Assembly: GCA_963544615.1 (NCBI GenBank)
Contig: CAUUGB010000025.1
Location: 1 to 11,073 of the forward strand
DNA: 11,073 nucleotides
Source: CAUUGB01 sp963544615
GTDB lineage: Bacteria > Patescibacteriota > Microgenomatia > UBA1400 > PJMF01
Direction of reading: 5' to 3'
Positions 1 through 5,785 of this stretch are shown here, in pieces. The translations under genes were made by a program, and so were the position numbers. The notes below the pieces were generated by a model. It was not told where the DNA came from, searched no databases, and worked only from the letters and a program-made list of their open reading frames with translations. How positions within the stretch are numbered: position 1 is the first letter of the stretch; each line of letters starts with the position of its first letter.

Positions 1-898
1 AAATTTCCTCAGCTGGCAATGCTTTGCCACCAATATTGCCAGCTTCCAGGGCTTTGGTAAAGCTGCCAAAGGTTTTTTTAGCTGTTTTTAACTCTGCGGC
101 TGTATAGCCTTGGGGATTATAAATGCAGCCGCGAGAATCACTCACCGCCACAATTTTAAACCCCATTTTTTCGGCATGATGGGCAAACCAACCGCCCACA
201 TTACCATATCCTTGCAAAGCAATAGTGGTTTGAGAATTTTTCATTTTCAGCTTTTGGGCGAGTTGGTGCAAAACAATGCAGCCACCCAGGCCGGTAGCTT
301 CTAGCCTACCAGGACAACCGGCAAAAACAACTGGTTTACCGGTAAAAGTTGCTAAGTAATTTTGCTTAAAGTCACCTTGGCTTTTTTTAATTTCTAAAAA
401 CTCATCAGCCATCCAAGCCATAATTTGTTCATTAGTGTTCATATCTGGAGCAGGAATGTCTAACCAAGGACCAAAGTTTTCCTCTAAAGCGCGCACATAA
501 GCGCGAGAAAGACGCTCTAGTTCATTGGCAGAAAGGGTTTTAGGGTCCACACATACTCCCCCTTTGCTCCCGCCATAAGGCAAATTAGCAATGGCACACT
601 TCCAGGTCATCCAGGTAGAGAGGGCTTTAACTTCGTCCTCACAAACGCTCTGGTGAAAACGAATGCCACCTTTGTATGGTCCACGGGTATTATTGTGTTG
701 TACTCGCCAAGCCTTAAAAGTGGCAGTTTTACCAGAATCTAGGGTAATTTTTAAGGTGGCAGTGGCTACTTTATCAATGGTTTTGATTTTTTGTAAAATT
801 TTTTGGAAAGTCTTTTGATCTTGATAATCAGCAGCCAATAATTTAGCCGCATCATCAATCTGCAAGAGTGCATTTTGATAAGCCGAAATAGATGTCAT
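1..898 (-). CDS. gdhA: Glutamate dehydrogenase (Glu/Leu/Phe/Val dehydrogenase family), C-terminus cut by window edge
   Basis: Catalyses reversible oxidative deamination of glutamate to 2-oxoglutarate and ammonia in the cytoplasm. From the ATG at 898 I read 299 residues before the left edge; the family is usually about 410-450, so roughly a third is missing. Visible in order: the substrate-binding stretch with RVQHNNTRGPYKGG (residues 65-78), the catalytic-lysine motif LPYGGSKGG (106-114, Lys112), APDMNT (150-155, with conserved Asp152), and the Rossmann glycine motif GYGNVG (230-235) followed by SDSRG at the end of the next strand. The start is supported by AAAGG (904-908) five bases upstream. 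All catalytic residues in view are intact, so the truncation is only the window boundary. Coenzyme preference (NAD or NADP) and strict Glu over Leu/Phe specificity cannot be settled here, although the motifs look most like glutamate enzymes. Confidence 0.95.
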   Translation of the reverse strand, partial: MTSISAYQNALLQIDDAAKLLAADYQDQKTFQKILQKIKTIDKVATATLKITLDSGKTATFKAWRVQHNNTRGPYKGGIRFHQSVCEDEVKALSTWMTWKCAIANLPYGGSKGGVCVDPKTLSANELERLSRAYVRALEENFGPWLDIPAPDMNTNEQIMAWMADEFLEIKKSQGDFKQNYLATFTGKPVVFAGCPGRLEATGLGGCIVLHQLAQKLKMKNSQTTIALQGYGNVGGWFAHHAEKMGFKIVAVSDSRGCIYNPQGYTAAELKTAKKTFGSFTKALEAGNIGGKALPAEEI

Positions 899-925
899 AC
901 CCACCTTTCTAAAAACCGTGTCACT

Positions 926-934
926 ATTGTAACA
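926..934 (-). promoter_or_regulatory. Candidate extended -10 promoter of gdhA
   Basis: On the minus strand TACAAT (926-931) is preceded by TGT, giving an extended -10 element. Transcription would begin near 919, leaving a leader of about 20 bases that holds the Shine-Dalgarno site. No good -35 hexamer is visible, which extended -10 promoters tolerate. Confidence 0.4.
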
Positions 935-937
935 CCT

Positions 938-955
938 AAAAAACCACCGCGATGG
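938..955 (-). terminator. Short hairpin with T-tract between the 70-residue ORF and gdhA
   Basis: On the minus strand CCAT-CGCG-GTGG forms a 4-base-pair stem (one T-G wobble, possibly extended by flanking AG/TT) followed directly by six T residues. It lies about 35 bases past the stop of the small ORF, where a Rho-independent terminator would be expected. The stem is short, so it may be weak. It also overlaps the upstream edge of the gdhA promoter region. Confidence 0.35.
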
Positions 956-989
956 CTAGTGAGGGGAGATTTGTGGTATGAGCTAATAG

Positions 990-1202
990 CTAAATTCTGA
1001 TAATAAAATCTAAAGTAATGCTTAAAAGCAGGCACAGTGAAGCAATAATTAGCCACTCATTAATGGTTTGCCAAATAAAAATGCGTCGTGGAGGTGATTG
1101 ATATTGTTTAATACAGCCCAAAAAAAGTGCTTCCATATTTTCCACTAAAGGATGATGAGGCCTGGGAGCAAGGATTAAATTATTAGGAACTATCTTATCC
1201 AT
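990..1202 (-). CDS. Small predicted membrane protein, 70 residues, function unknown
   Basis: I do not recognise this protein. It begins at ATG 1202 and ends with TAG. The first ~46 residues are soluble-looking, with a basic patch (SPPRRIF, around residues 36-42). The C-terminal part (about residues 49-70) is a hydrophobic run, WLIIASLCLLLSITLDFII, long enough for one membrane helix, ending in Arg-Ile. That resembles a tail-anchored single-pass protein. In favour of it being real: an extended -10 box (TGATATAAT) sits just upstream, a hairpin with T-tract follows the stop, and it fills a gap between hisS and gdhA in a tightly packed region. Against: it has no Shine-Dalgarno site, no recognised family, and short ORFs arise by chance in AT-rich DNA. 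If it is not real, 899-1325 is a 427-base gap with only the signals listed here. Confidence 0.5.
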   Translation of the reverse strand: MDKIVPNNLILAPRPHHPLVENMEALFLGCIKQYQSPPRRIFIWQTINEWLIIASLCLLLSITLDFIIRI

Positions 1203-1212
1203 ATTCAGTTAG

Positions 1213-1248
1213 ATTATATCATAAAATATCAAAATAACATAAAATATC
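1213..1248 (-). promoter_or_regulatory. Extended -10 promoter with direct repeat, upstream of the 70-residue ORF
   Basis: On the minus strand TATGATATAAT occupies 1213-1223: a consensus TATAAT preceded by TG at the extended -10 position. Predicted +1 is near 1206, four bases before the ATG, so the mRNA would be nearly leaderless. The 11-base sequence GATATTTTATG occurs twice (1220-1230 and 1238-1248, 18 bases apart), the proximal copy overlapping the extended -10. This could be a repressor or activator site, or chance in AT-rich sequence. Confidence 0.45.
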
Positions 1249-1261
1249 AGATTTCATCTCC

Positions 1262-1287
1262 TCAGCAAAATTGCTATAGTTTGCTGA
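1262..1287. repeat. 8-base perfect inverted repeat downstream of hisS
   Basis: TCAGCAAA (1262-1269) and TTTGCTGA (1280-1287) are exact reverse complements around a 10-base spacer. On the hisS (minus) strand the hairpin is followed by GGAGATG rather than a T-tract, so it is not a standard Rho-independent terminator. It may mark the hisS 3' end or act as a protein site for the following promoter. An alternative AGCAA/TTGCT pairing competes with it. Confidence 0.4.
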
Positions 1288-1325
1288 TTTCATTTGGTCT
1301 AAAAATGTTGGCGCTCTTAAGTTTT

Positions 1326-2642
1326 TTAAGACTGATTTTGTCTGTGAATATAATCGATAATACTGGGCAAATTAAGCTTTAATTGTTCCCCAGTGTGCAT
1401 ATTTTTTAAGGTCAGCTCACCACTAGCTAGCTCATCATCGCCGACTATTAAAGCAAACTTGACTCCTAAATCACCCGCATACTTCATTTTCTTTTTGATA
1501 CTAGCATTTTGCAGATAAACTTCACTGGGAATTTGGGCAGAGCGCAGTTGTTTGGTAATAGCTAGGGTGCTACTAATATCTCCTGTAAACGGCAAAACTA
1601 CTATTTGGGAACAAGTTTTTTGCTTGGGATTTATTATCCCTAAATGTAGTACTTGAGAAAAAAGTCGTGTGAGTCCAATTGAAGTACCCACGCCTGGCAT
1701 TTTTTCGCTGGCAAAACCACCAACTAAATTTTCATAGCGACCGCCAGAACAAATTGAGCCTAATTGGGTAGCCTGATTAAGTTTGGTTTCAAAAACTGTC
1801 CCGGTGTAATAATCTAAGCCCCGAATAATGCCAGCATGATAACGGTAGCAGTTAGGGTCAACTCCCAAAGCTTTCAGTCCCGTTTCCACCTGACTTAATT
1901 CATCAATTCCGGCGCGAAACAAAGCTCCGCTCACCTCTAAGTTTTCCAGCTCGCCGATAAAATGGTCAAAACTCCCTTGCAGTTTTGCAAAACTGAGCAA
2001 TTTTCTAATTTCAAAAGTGTCTAGTCTTAAAAGTGAGAGCTCTTTTTTAAGTGCCGACTCACTCATTTTTTCGCTGCCGTCAAGTAAATGCAGTACTTTA
2101 TCACTATCCATTATTTTAAGAGCCTGCAAAAAACCCATCACTAATTTGCGATTGTTGATAAAAATGGTAAACTCTCCTAAATTAAGTCGCCCAATAGTGG
2201 TGGCCATTAAACTAATTATTTCGCTGTCGTAACTTAAATCTAGTTTGCCTCTGCCAATAATATCGGCGTCTGCTTGATAGAATTCGCGGTAGCGCCCGGT
2301 TTGTGCTCTTTCACCACGATAAACTTTGCCAATAGCCAAGCGACGAAAAGGAAACTGCAGGTTACTCTGATGCAGCGCTACGTAGCGAGCCAGTGGCACG
2401 GTGAGGTCAAAGCGCATAGCTAGATCGCTATCACCCTTTTTGAAGCGATAAATTTGCTTTTCTGTTTCTCCACCTGCTTTAGCCAGTAAAATAGCGGCTC
2501 TTTCTAAAACTGGAGTTTCTATGGGAGTAAAACCAAACAAACGATAAGTACTAGCAACTGTCTGTTTCCAGTTTTCAAAAATTAATTGTTGAGCTGGGGT
2601 AAATTCAGCCATGCCAGCTAGTGGGGTGAGATTATATTTCAT
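1326..2642 (-). CDS. hisS: Histidyl-tRNA synthetase
   Basis: Charges tRNA-His with histidine in the cytoplasm; class II synthetase. The 438-residue length is slightly above the usual 410-430. Class II motif 1 region lies near residues 40-65 (ETPVLERAAILL), with the ATP/histidine segment MRFDLTVPLARY (76-87). Motif 2 is KVYRGERAQTGRYREF (106-121). The histidine-specific signature GLDYYTGTVFE is at 275-285, SGGRYENLVGGF (299-310) follows, and motif 3 is GVGTSIGLTRL (317-327). The C-terminal anticodon-binding domain covers about 345-436 and includes KKKMKYAGDLGVKFALIVG. All hallmark residues are present. It is divergent from the LexA-family gene. The start lies one base after the predicted transcription start, so the mRNA is probably leaderless; AAGGA is only two bases before the ATG, too close for normal ribosome binding. 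Confidence 0.97.
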   Translation of the reverse strand: MKYNLTPLAGMAEFTPAQQLIFENWKQTVASTYRLFGFTPIETPVLERAAILLAKAGGETEKQIYRFKKGDSDLAMRFDLTVPLARYVALHQSNLQFPFRRLAIGKVYRGERAQTGRYREFYQADADIIGRGKLDLSYDSEIISLMATTIGRLNLGEFTIFINNRKLVMGFLQALKIMDSDKVLHLLDGSEKMSESALKKELSLLRLDTFEIRKLLSFAKLQGSFDHFIGELENLEVSGALFRAGIDELSQVETGLKALGVDPNCYRYHAGIIRGLDYYTGTVFETKLNQATQLGSICSGGRYENLVGGFASEKMPGVGTSIGLTRLFSQVLHLGIINPKQKTCSQIVVLPFTGDISSTLAITKQLRSAQIPSEVYLQNASIKKKMKYAGDLGVKFALIVGDDELASGELTLKNMHTGEQLKLNLPSIIDYIHRQNQS

Positions 2643-2649
2643 ATCCTTA

Positions 2650-2655
2650 ATTATA
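2650..2655 (-). promoter_or_regulatory. Candidate -10 box of hisS, leaderless
   Basis: A consensus TATAAT on the minus strand ends seven bases before the hisS ATG (2642), placing +1 at about 2643. A poor -35 candidate, TTGATT, lies 19 bases upstream. The tight spacing is the main point: the transcript would begin essentially at the start codon. Confidence 0.5.
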
Positions 2656-2690
2656 CGCTATTTCCTCAAGTTTTAATCAATTTAACTAGC

Positions 2691-2698
2691 AACATGTT
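2691..2698. promoter_or_regulatory. Palindrome AACATGTT in the hisS/lexA divergent region
   Basis: An 8-base perfect palindrome, flanked by TTAACT repeats (2682-2687 and 2697-2702), lies between the two divergent promoters. A second palindrome, GGTATACC, is at 2799-2806, 30 bases before the lexA -35. Either could be an operator for the LexA-family protein, which in other bacteria often controls its own gene. The rest of the divergent gap (2643-2894) holds only these sites and the two promoters. Confidence 0.2.
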
Positions 2699-2835
2699 AA
2701 CTCACAGGTATTTTAAGTTCATGTCTGGCAACTAAAAACTTCGGTTAAAGTTGAAGAGTGAAATAGTCTGCTATAGATAAATAAAGCTAAAAAATCCCGG
2801 TATACCACTCAACTATAACTTAATATTTCCCATGG

Positions 2836-2864
2836 TTGACAAATAAAACAAAATAGATTATAAG
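2836..2864 (+). promoter_or_regulatory. Sigma-70-type promoter of the LexA-family gene
   Basis: TTGACA (2836-2841) matches the -35 consensus exactly. An optimal 17-base spacer separates it from TATAAG (2859-2864), one mismatch from the -10 consensus. Predicted +1 is near 2871, giving a leader of about 24 bases with AAAAGGA (2879-2885) nine bases before the ATG. It is the best two-part promoter in the window. The CCATGG palindrome (2830-2835) abuts the -35. Confidence 0.7.
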
Positions 2865-2894
2865 GATAATCATCAGGTAAAAGGAAATACCCAC

Positions 2895-3515
2895 ATGGCA
2901 TTGACACTTTATAAAAAGCAAAAACAAATTTATGATTATCTTTGCCAATATATTCAGCGCAATGAATTTGCACCTACTTTAAGAGAAATTGCTAATGCCA
3001 TTGGTGTCAATTCAGTCGCCACAGTGCATGAGCACTTAAAAGCGCTGGAGAGCAAAAATTTAATCAGACGCAGTAAAAGTAAAAATCGCGCCATTGAGCT
3101 CACCAGCCGCACTTTTATTAAACTCACCGAAGGGGTAGATTTGCCCATTGTCGGTTTTTTGCGTGCTAATGAACCTTTAGTTAATAATGTCCGCTCTGAG
3201 ATGACTTGCAAAGTTTCTCCAGAGTTAATCACCGGTAAAAAACGTGCTGTGATTTTACAAATTCAGGGCGGTGGATTTGATAAAGAGTTTTTAACTGATG
3301 GTGATTTGCTCATTGTTGAAGAAGATAAAGAAATTGATTCGGGAGAAAAAGTGGTGGCGATTTTAGATAATGAGGTGGCGATTTTATGTCGTTATTTTCG
3401 CGAAGCTACCAGATTGCGTTTGGAACCTCTTTATGAAAGTGACGCCATGCCCCTTTATGCTGGTAGAGTAAAAATTTTAGGGCGTCTGATGGGCATGATG
3501 CGCAAGCTCAGCTAA
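2895..3515 (+). CDS. lexA: LexA-family repressor with inactive, non-cleavable peptidase domain
   Basis: LexA is normally the SOS repressor: a winged helix-turn-helix joined to an S24 self-cleaving domain. The 206 residues match LexA's usual length of about 200. The DNA-binding domain (residues 4-70) is intact, including PTLREIANAIG (27-37) and the recognition helix VATVHEHLKAL (41-51). The C-terminal fold is recognisable from LPIVGFLRANEPL (83-95), FLTDGDLLIVEE (132-143) and EKVVAILDNEVAI (151-163). The self-cleavage machinery is missing. The usual Ala-Gly scissile bond reads Ala91-Asn92, the catalytic Ser of the GxS motif aligns with Gly127 (QGGGF), and the catalytic Lys aligns with Leu164 (EVAILCR). 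It should therefore bind DNA and dimerise but not be cleaved in a RecA-dependent way. I infer a constitutive repressor or one answering another signal, as reported for the cyanobacterial Synechocystis LexA. A strong promoter and Shine-Dalgarno site suggest it is expressed. Confidence 0.9.
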   Translation: MALTLYKKQKQIYDYLCQYIQRNEFAPTLREIANAIGVNSVATVHEHLKALESKNLIRRSKSKNRAIELTSRTFIKLTEGVDLPIVGFLRANEPLVNNVRSEMTCKVSPELITGKKRAVILQIQGGGFDKEFLTDGDLLIVEEDKEIDSGEKVVAILDNEVAILCRYFREATRLRLEPLYESDAMPLYAGRVKILGRLMGMMRKLS

Positions 3516-3609
3516 AATTCTTTGCAGAGACAAACTGCATGTAGAGTAACACGTTTGCTAATTTTTTAGTCAATCAGCATCGTTTAGTAGCGTTGGGGTG
3601 CGCATTAAC

Positions 3610-3681
3610 AAGCTCACATTGAATGGATTTAGATGGGATAAGTTTGCATATGAATAAGCTCGTATATGAATAAGCTCACAT
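3610..3681 (+). repeat. 16-base tandem duplication plus distal copy of AAGCTCACAT
   Basis: Two head-to-tail 16-base units, GCATATGAATAAGCTC (3646-3661) and GTATATGAATAAGCTC (3662-3677), differ at one base. AAGCTCACAT at the end of the second unit (3672-3681) recurs exactly at 3610-3619. The cluster ends about 30 bases before the FemAB-like gene's -10 box, so it may be a regulator-binding array for that promoter. Replication slippage alone could also explain it. The rest of 3516-3729 shows no gene. Confidence 0.6.
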
Positions 3682-3710
3682 ACATTTCTGAAAAATTGCC
3701 TGAGGGTGAT

Positions 3711-3721
3711 TATGCTATAAT
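3711..3721 (+). promoter_or_regulatory. Extended -10 promoter of the FemAB-like gene, near-leaderless
   Basis: TATGCTATAAT (3711-3721) holds a consensus TATAAT preceded by TG at the extended -10 position. It is eight bases before the ATG at 3730, so +1 falls near 3728 and the leader is about two bases. No Shine-Dalgarno sequence is present between the box and the start. Confidence 0.55.
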
Positions 3722-3729
3722 ACTCCGGT

Positions 3730-4800
3730 ATGTTGGTGCGTCCGATTACTCTGGAAGAAAAAGATGTTTACAATCAAGTGGTCACCCATCCCCTGCAATC
3801 TTGGGAATGGGGTGAGTTTAAGCGCTTAAATGGGCAAAAGGTGGAGCGGATTGGTGTTTTTGACGACAATGGTAAGCTGCTTTCAGCAGTGCAAGTAACT
3901 TTTCACAAAGTTGCACTAGGAATGAGTGTGGGCTATTTGCCCAAGGGGACGATGCCCGATGAAGAACAATTGGCTGCTTTAAAAGAAATTGGTCAGCGCT
4001 CTGGAGCCATTTTTATTAAAGTTGAGCCCAACGTGATGATTCCGGTGAGTGAGAGTAAAAATGCTAATTTCGACTCCATTAATAAATTTATTTATGCTCG
4101 CGGGGGTAGAAAAGCTCAGCCGCTTTTTACTCCTCACACTTTTTTGCTTGATTTAACTCCTAGTGAGGAAGAACTATTTGCGGCTTTGCATCCCAAAACT
4201 CGCTACAATGTGCGCTTAGCGCTTAAAAAAGGAGTGCGAATTGTAGATGATTCTAGCGATGATGGTTTGGAAACTTTTATCAAACTTTTAAGCGAAACTA
4301 CCTCTCGGCAAAACTTTTATGCCCATAATGCTAAGTATTATCGTGATTTGTGGAAAACCGTTGGTCGCAGTGGAATGATGAAAATTTTTCATGCAGTTTA
4401 CCAAGATACAGTGATTGTTTCTTGGATTATTTTTCTTTTTAACGGTAGGCTTTATTATCCTTATGGCGCTTCTTCAGTGCTTCATCGTGAAGTGATGGCT
4501 TCTAATTTAATGATGTGGGAAACCATTAAGTATGGCAAAGCTCATGGGGCTAGCTCTTTTGATATGTGGGGAGCTTTGGGAGAAAATCCCAATCCCAAAG
4601 ATCCTTGGTATGGTTTTCATCGTTTTAAGCAAGGCTATGCTGGTGCACTCATGGTGAACTTCCCCACTTTTGATTTAGTTTATAATCCCTTGTATTACCA
4701 ACTTTTTATTCTGGCTAATAAATTGCGCTGGTTCTTTTTAAAGACTACCAGAATTTTTGGGAGTCGAGCTCAGAAAGGAGATAAAAGTGAACAAATATAA
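3730..4800 (+). CDS. FemAB-family aminoacyltransferase (peptidoglycan interpeptide bridge formation)
   Basis: FemA/B/X proteins use aminoacyl-tRNA to add residues to the lipid II stem peptide, building the interpeptide bridge at the inner face of the membrane. The 356-residue length is within the family range of about 330-420. Two GNAT-like halves are visible: an N-terminal half with HPLQSWEWGEFKR (20-32) and FIKVEP (95-100), and a C-terminal half with LHPKTRYNVRLALKKG (153-168), YYPYGASS (242-249) and DMWGALGENPNPKDPWYGF (278-296) followed by HRFKQGYAG (297-305). The last motif is typical of FemAB proteins. No signal peptide or membrane helix is evident. The gene has its own near-leaderless promoter and overlaps pyrH by 14 bases, so the two are probably co-transcribed. 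The amino acid added and the exact acceptor position cannot be told from sequence; some relatives modify other substrates. Confidence 0.88.
   Translation: MLVRPITLEEKDVYNQVVTHPLQSWEWGEFKRLNGQKVERIGVFDDNGKLLSAVQVTFHKVALGMSVGYLPKGTMPDEEQLAALKEIGQRSGAIFIKVEPNVMIPVSESKNANFDSINKFIYARGGRKAQPLFTPHTFLLDLTPSEEELFAALHPKTRYNVRLALKKGVRIVDDSSDDGLETFIKLLSETTSRQNFYAHNAKYYRDLWKTVGRSGMMKIFHAVYQDTVIVSWIIFLFNGRLYYPYGASSVLHREVMASNLMMWETIKYGKAHGASSFDMWGALGENPNPKDPWYGFHRFKQGYAGALMVNFPTFDLVYNPLYYQLFILANKLRWFFLKTTRIFGSRAQKGDKSEQI
4774..4780 (+). promoter_or_regulatory. Shine-Dalgarno site that sets the pyrH start
   Basis: AAAGGAG inside the 3' end of the FemAB-like gene lies six bases before GTG 4787. This favours that GTG over the in-frame TTG at 4757, which has no such site and would add ten residues absent from UMP kinases. 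Confidence 0.85.
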
Positions 4801-5521
4801 ACGGGTCATGCTTAAAGTCACTGGAGAATCACTTTTGGGACGGCGTGAATATGGGATTGACCCTTTAGCAGCAGCTAAGTTGGCAGAAAAAATTAAAAAA
4901 ATCCATCAGTTGGGAGTAGAAATTGCCATTGTGATTGGTGGCGGTAATATTTTTCGTGGGATTGCTGGTTCTAAAAATGGCATTGATAGAGCTACAGCAG
5001 ACTATATGGGCATGATGGCTACGGTAATGAATGGCATGGCGCTAGAAGATGCTTTGGGTAAGGCGAGTGTGCCGGTACGTCTGCAATCGGCTTTAACCAT
5101 GCCAGCTGTGGCAGAGTCTTATTTGCGTAAAAAAGCTATCAGACATTTAGAAAAAGGTCGGGTGGTGATTTTGTCTGCTGGTACTGGTAATCCTTATGTC
5201 ACCACTGATACCGGGGCTGCTTTGCATGCTTTGGAACTGCATTGTGATGTACTAATGAAGGCAACTAAAGTTGATGGTGTGTACGATAAAGACCCGCAAC
5301 AGTTTGCCAACGCCAAGCTTTATCAAACCCTCGAATACAAAGACGTTTTAGGTTTGCACAAATTAGAGATTATGGATTCGGCTGCTTTAGCCATGGCACA
5401 AGAGAATAATTTAGTGATTCAAGTTTTTGATTTATTTGCTGATGACAATTTGTTTAAGGCAGTTAAAGGTGAGCCCATTGGGACAGTGATTGCCAATAAT
5501 ATTGTGACTAAATTTGCCTAA
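4787..5521 (+). CDS. pyrH: Uridylate kinase (UMP kinase)
   Basis: Phosphorylates UMP to UDP with ATP, feeding pyrimidine nucleotides to RNA, DNA and nucleotide-sugar synthesis. Bacterial UMP kinases are hexameric amino-acid-kinase-fold proteins. From GTG 4787 the product is 244 residues, a typical length. Motifs in order: the N-terminal phosphate-binding strand LKVTGESLLG (9-18), IVIGGGNIFRG (48-58), RATADYMGMMATVMN (68-82), the UMP-contact stretch QSALTMPAVAE (100-110), LSAGTGNPYVTTDTGAA (129-145), and LMKATKVDGVYDKDP (156-170). All are intact. The gene starts within the FemAB-like gene. In many bacteria pyrH sits with rpsB-tsf-frr; here none of those is adjacent, which suggests genome rearrangement or loss of that cluster. 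No convincing terminator follows in 5522-5785. Confidence 0.96.
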   Translation: MNKYKRVMLKVTGESLLGRREYGIDPLAAAKLAEKIKKIHQLGVEIAIVIGGGNIFRGIAGSKNGIDRATADYMGMMATVMNGMALEDALGKASVPVRLQSALTMPAVAESYLRKKAIRHLEKGRVVILSAGTGNPYVTTDTGAALHALELHCDVLMKATKVDGVYDKDPQQFANAKLYQTLEYKDVLGLHKLEIMDSAALAMAQENNLVIQVFDLFADDNLFKAVKGEPIGTVIANNIVTKFA

Positions 5522-5702
5522 GCCTCTTGGGTATTTTTAAGTAAACTTACTTGAGTGGTTTGGCGCTAACTTATCGTTTTGTATGGTCTTGGTTTCTTGA
5601 TAGGACTTTTTATCCGGTACAATTGTATTTAAGTATTCAGTTTGTATGGATTTACCCACATATTTATTAGTTTTTCACCGATGAGGCCTAATTTCCCCAA
5701 AA

Positions 5703-5718
5703 TGTGTGAGTGCACACA
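5703..5718. repeat. Perfect inverted repeat TGTGTG-AGTG-CACACA upstream of gap
   Basis: The 6-base arms are exact complements around four bases. The repeat lies about 38 bases before the gap -10 box and 68 before the start codon. There is no T-tract on the plus strand, so it is not a terminator for pyrH. Position and symmetry fit an operator or activator site for gap, but this is unproven. Elsewhere in the 5522-5785 gap I see a small AAGTA/TACTT stem (5539-5552) and two copies of TTTGTATGG, with no gene. Confidence 0.35.
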
Positions 5719-5755
5719 AAATAAAACTGCTAGTTAAATTTGTCCGAAGTTGAGA

Positions 5756-5761
5756 TAAAAT
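5756..5761 (+). promoter_or_regulatory. Candidate -10 box of gap
   Basis: TAAAAT differs from consensus at one base. Predicted +1 is near 5768, giving a leader of about 18 bases that includes AGAAAGGA (5774-5781), four bases before the ATG. The -35 is poor (GTTAAA at 17-base spacing), so an activator may be needed or the true box may lie elsewhere. Confidence 0.35.
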
Positions 5762-5785
5762 GGTGGTAGTAGCAGAAAGGACAAT

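Noticed and set aside
2679..2806. tRNA or small RNA between hisS and lexA
   Set aside because: No cloverleaf arms or T-loop consensus; only short palindromes and AT-rich sequence.
2954..3232. 92-residue minus-strand open frame inside the LexA-family gene
   Set aside because: Antisense shadow of a conserved domain, with no start signals.
3531..3567. CAAAC/GTTTG stem followed after four bases by six T as a lexA terminator
   Set aside because: The stem is only five pairs around a 17-base loop, too weak to call.
4757..4759. TTG start for pyrH
   Set aside because: No Shine-Dalgarno site, and it adds ten residues not seen in UMP kinases. GTG 4787 has AAAGGAG at ideal spacing.
5539..5552. AAGTA/TACTT hairpin after pyrH as a terminator
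   Set aside because: Short AT stem and no T-tract on the transcribed strand.
5608..5625. Second gap promoter around TTGATA/TACAAT
   Set aside because: The two hexamers are only 15 bases apart, the leader would exceed 140 bases, and nothing else supports it.
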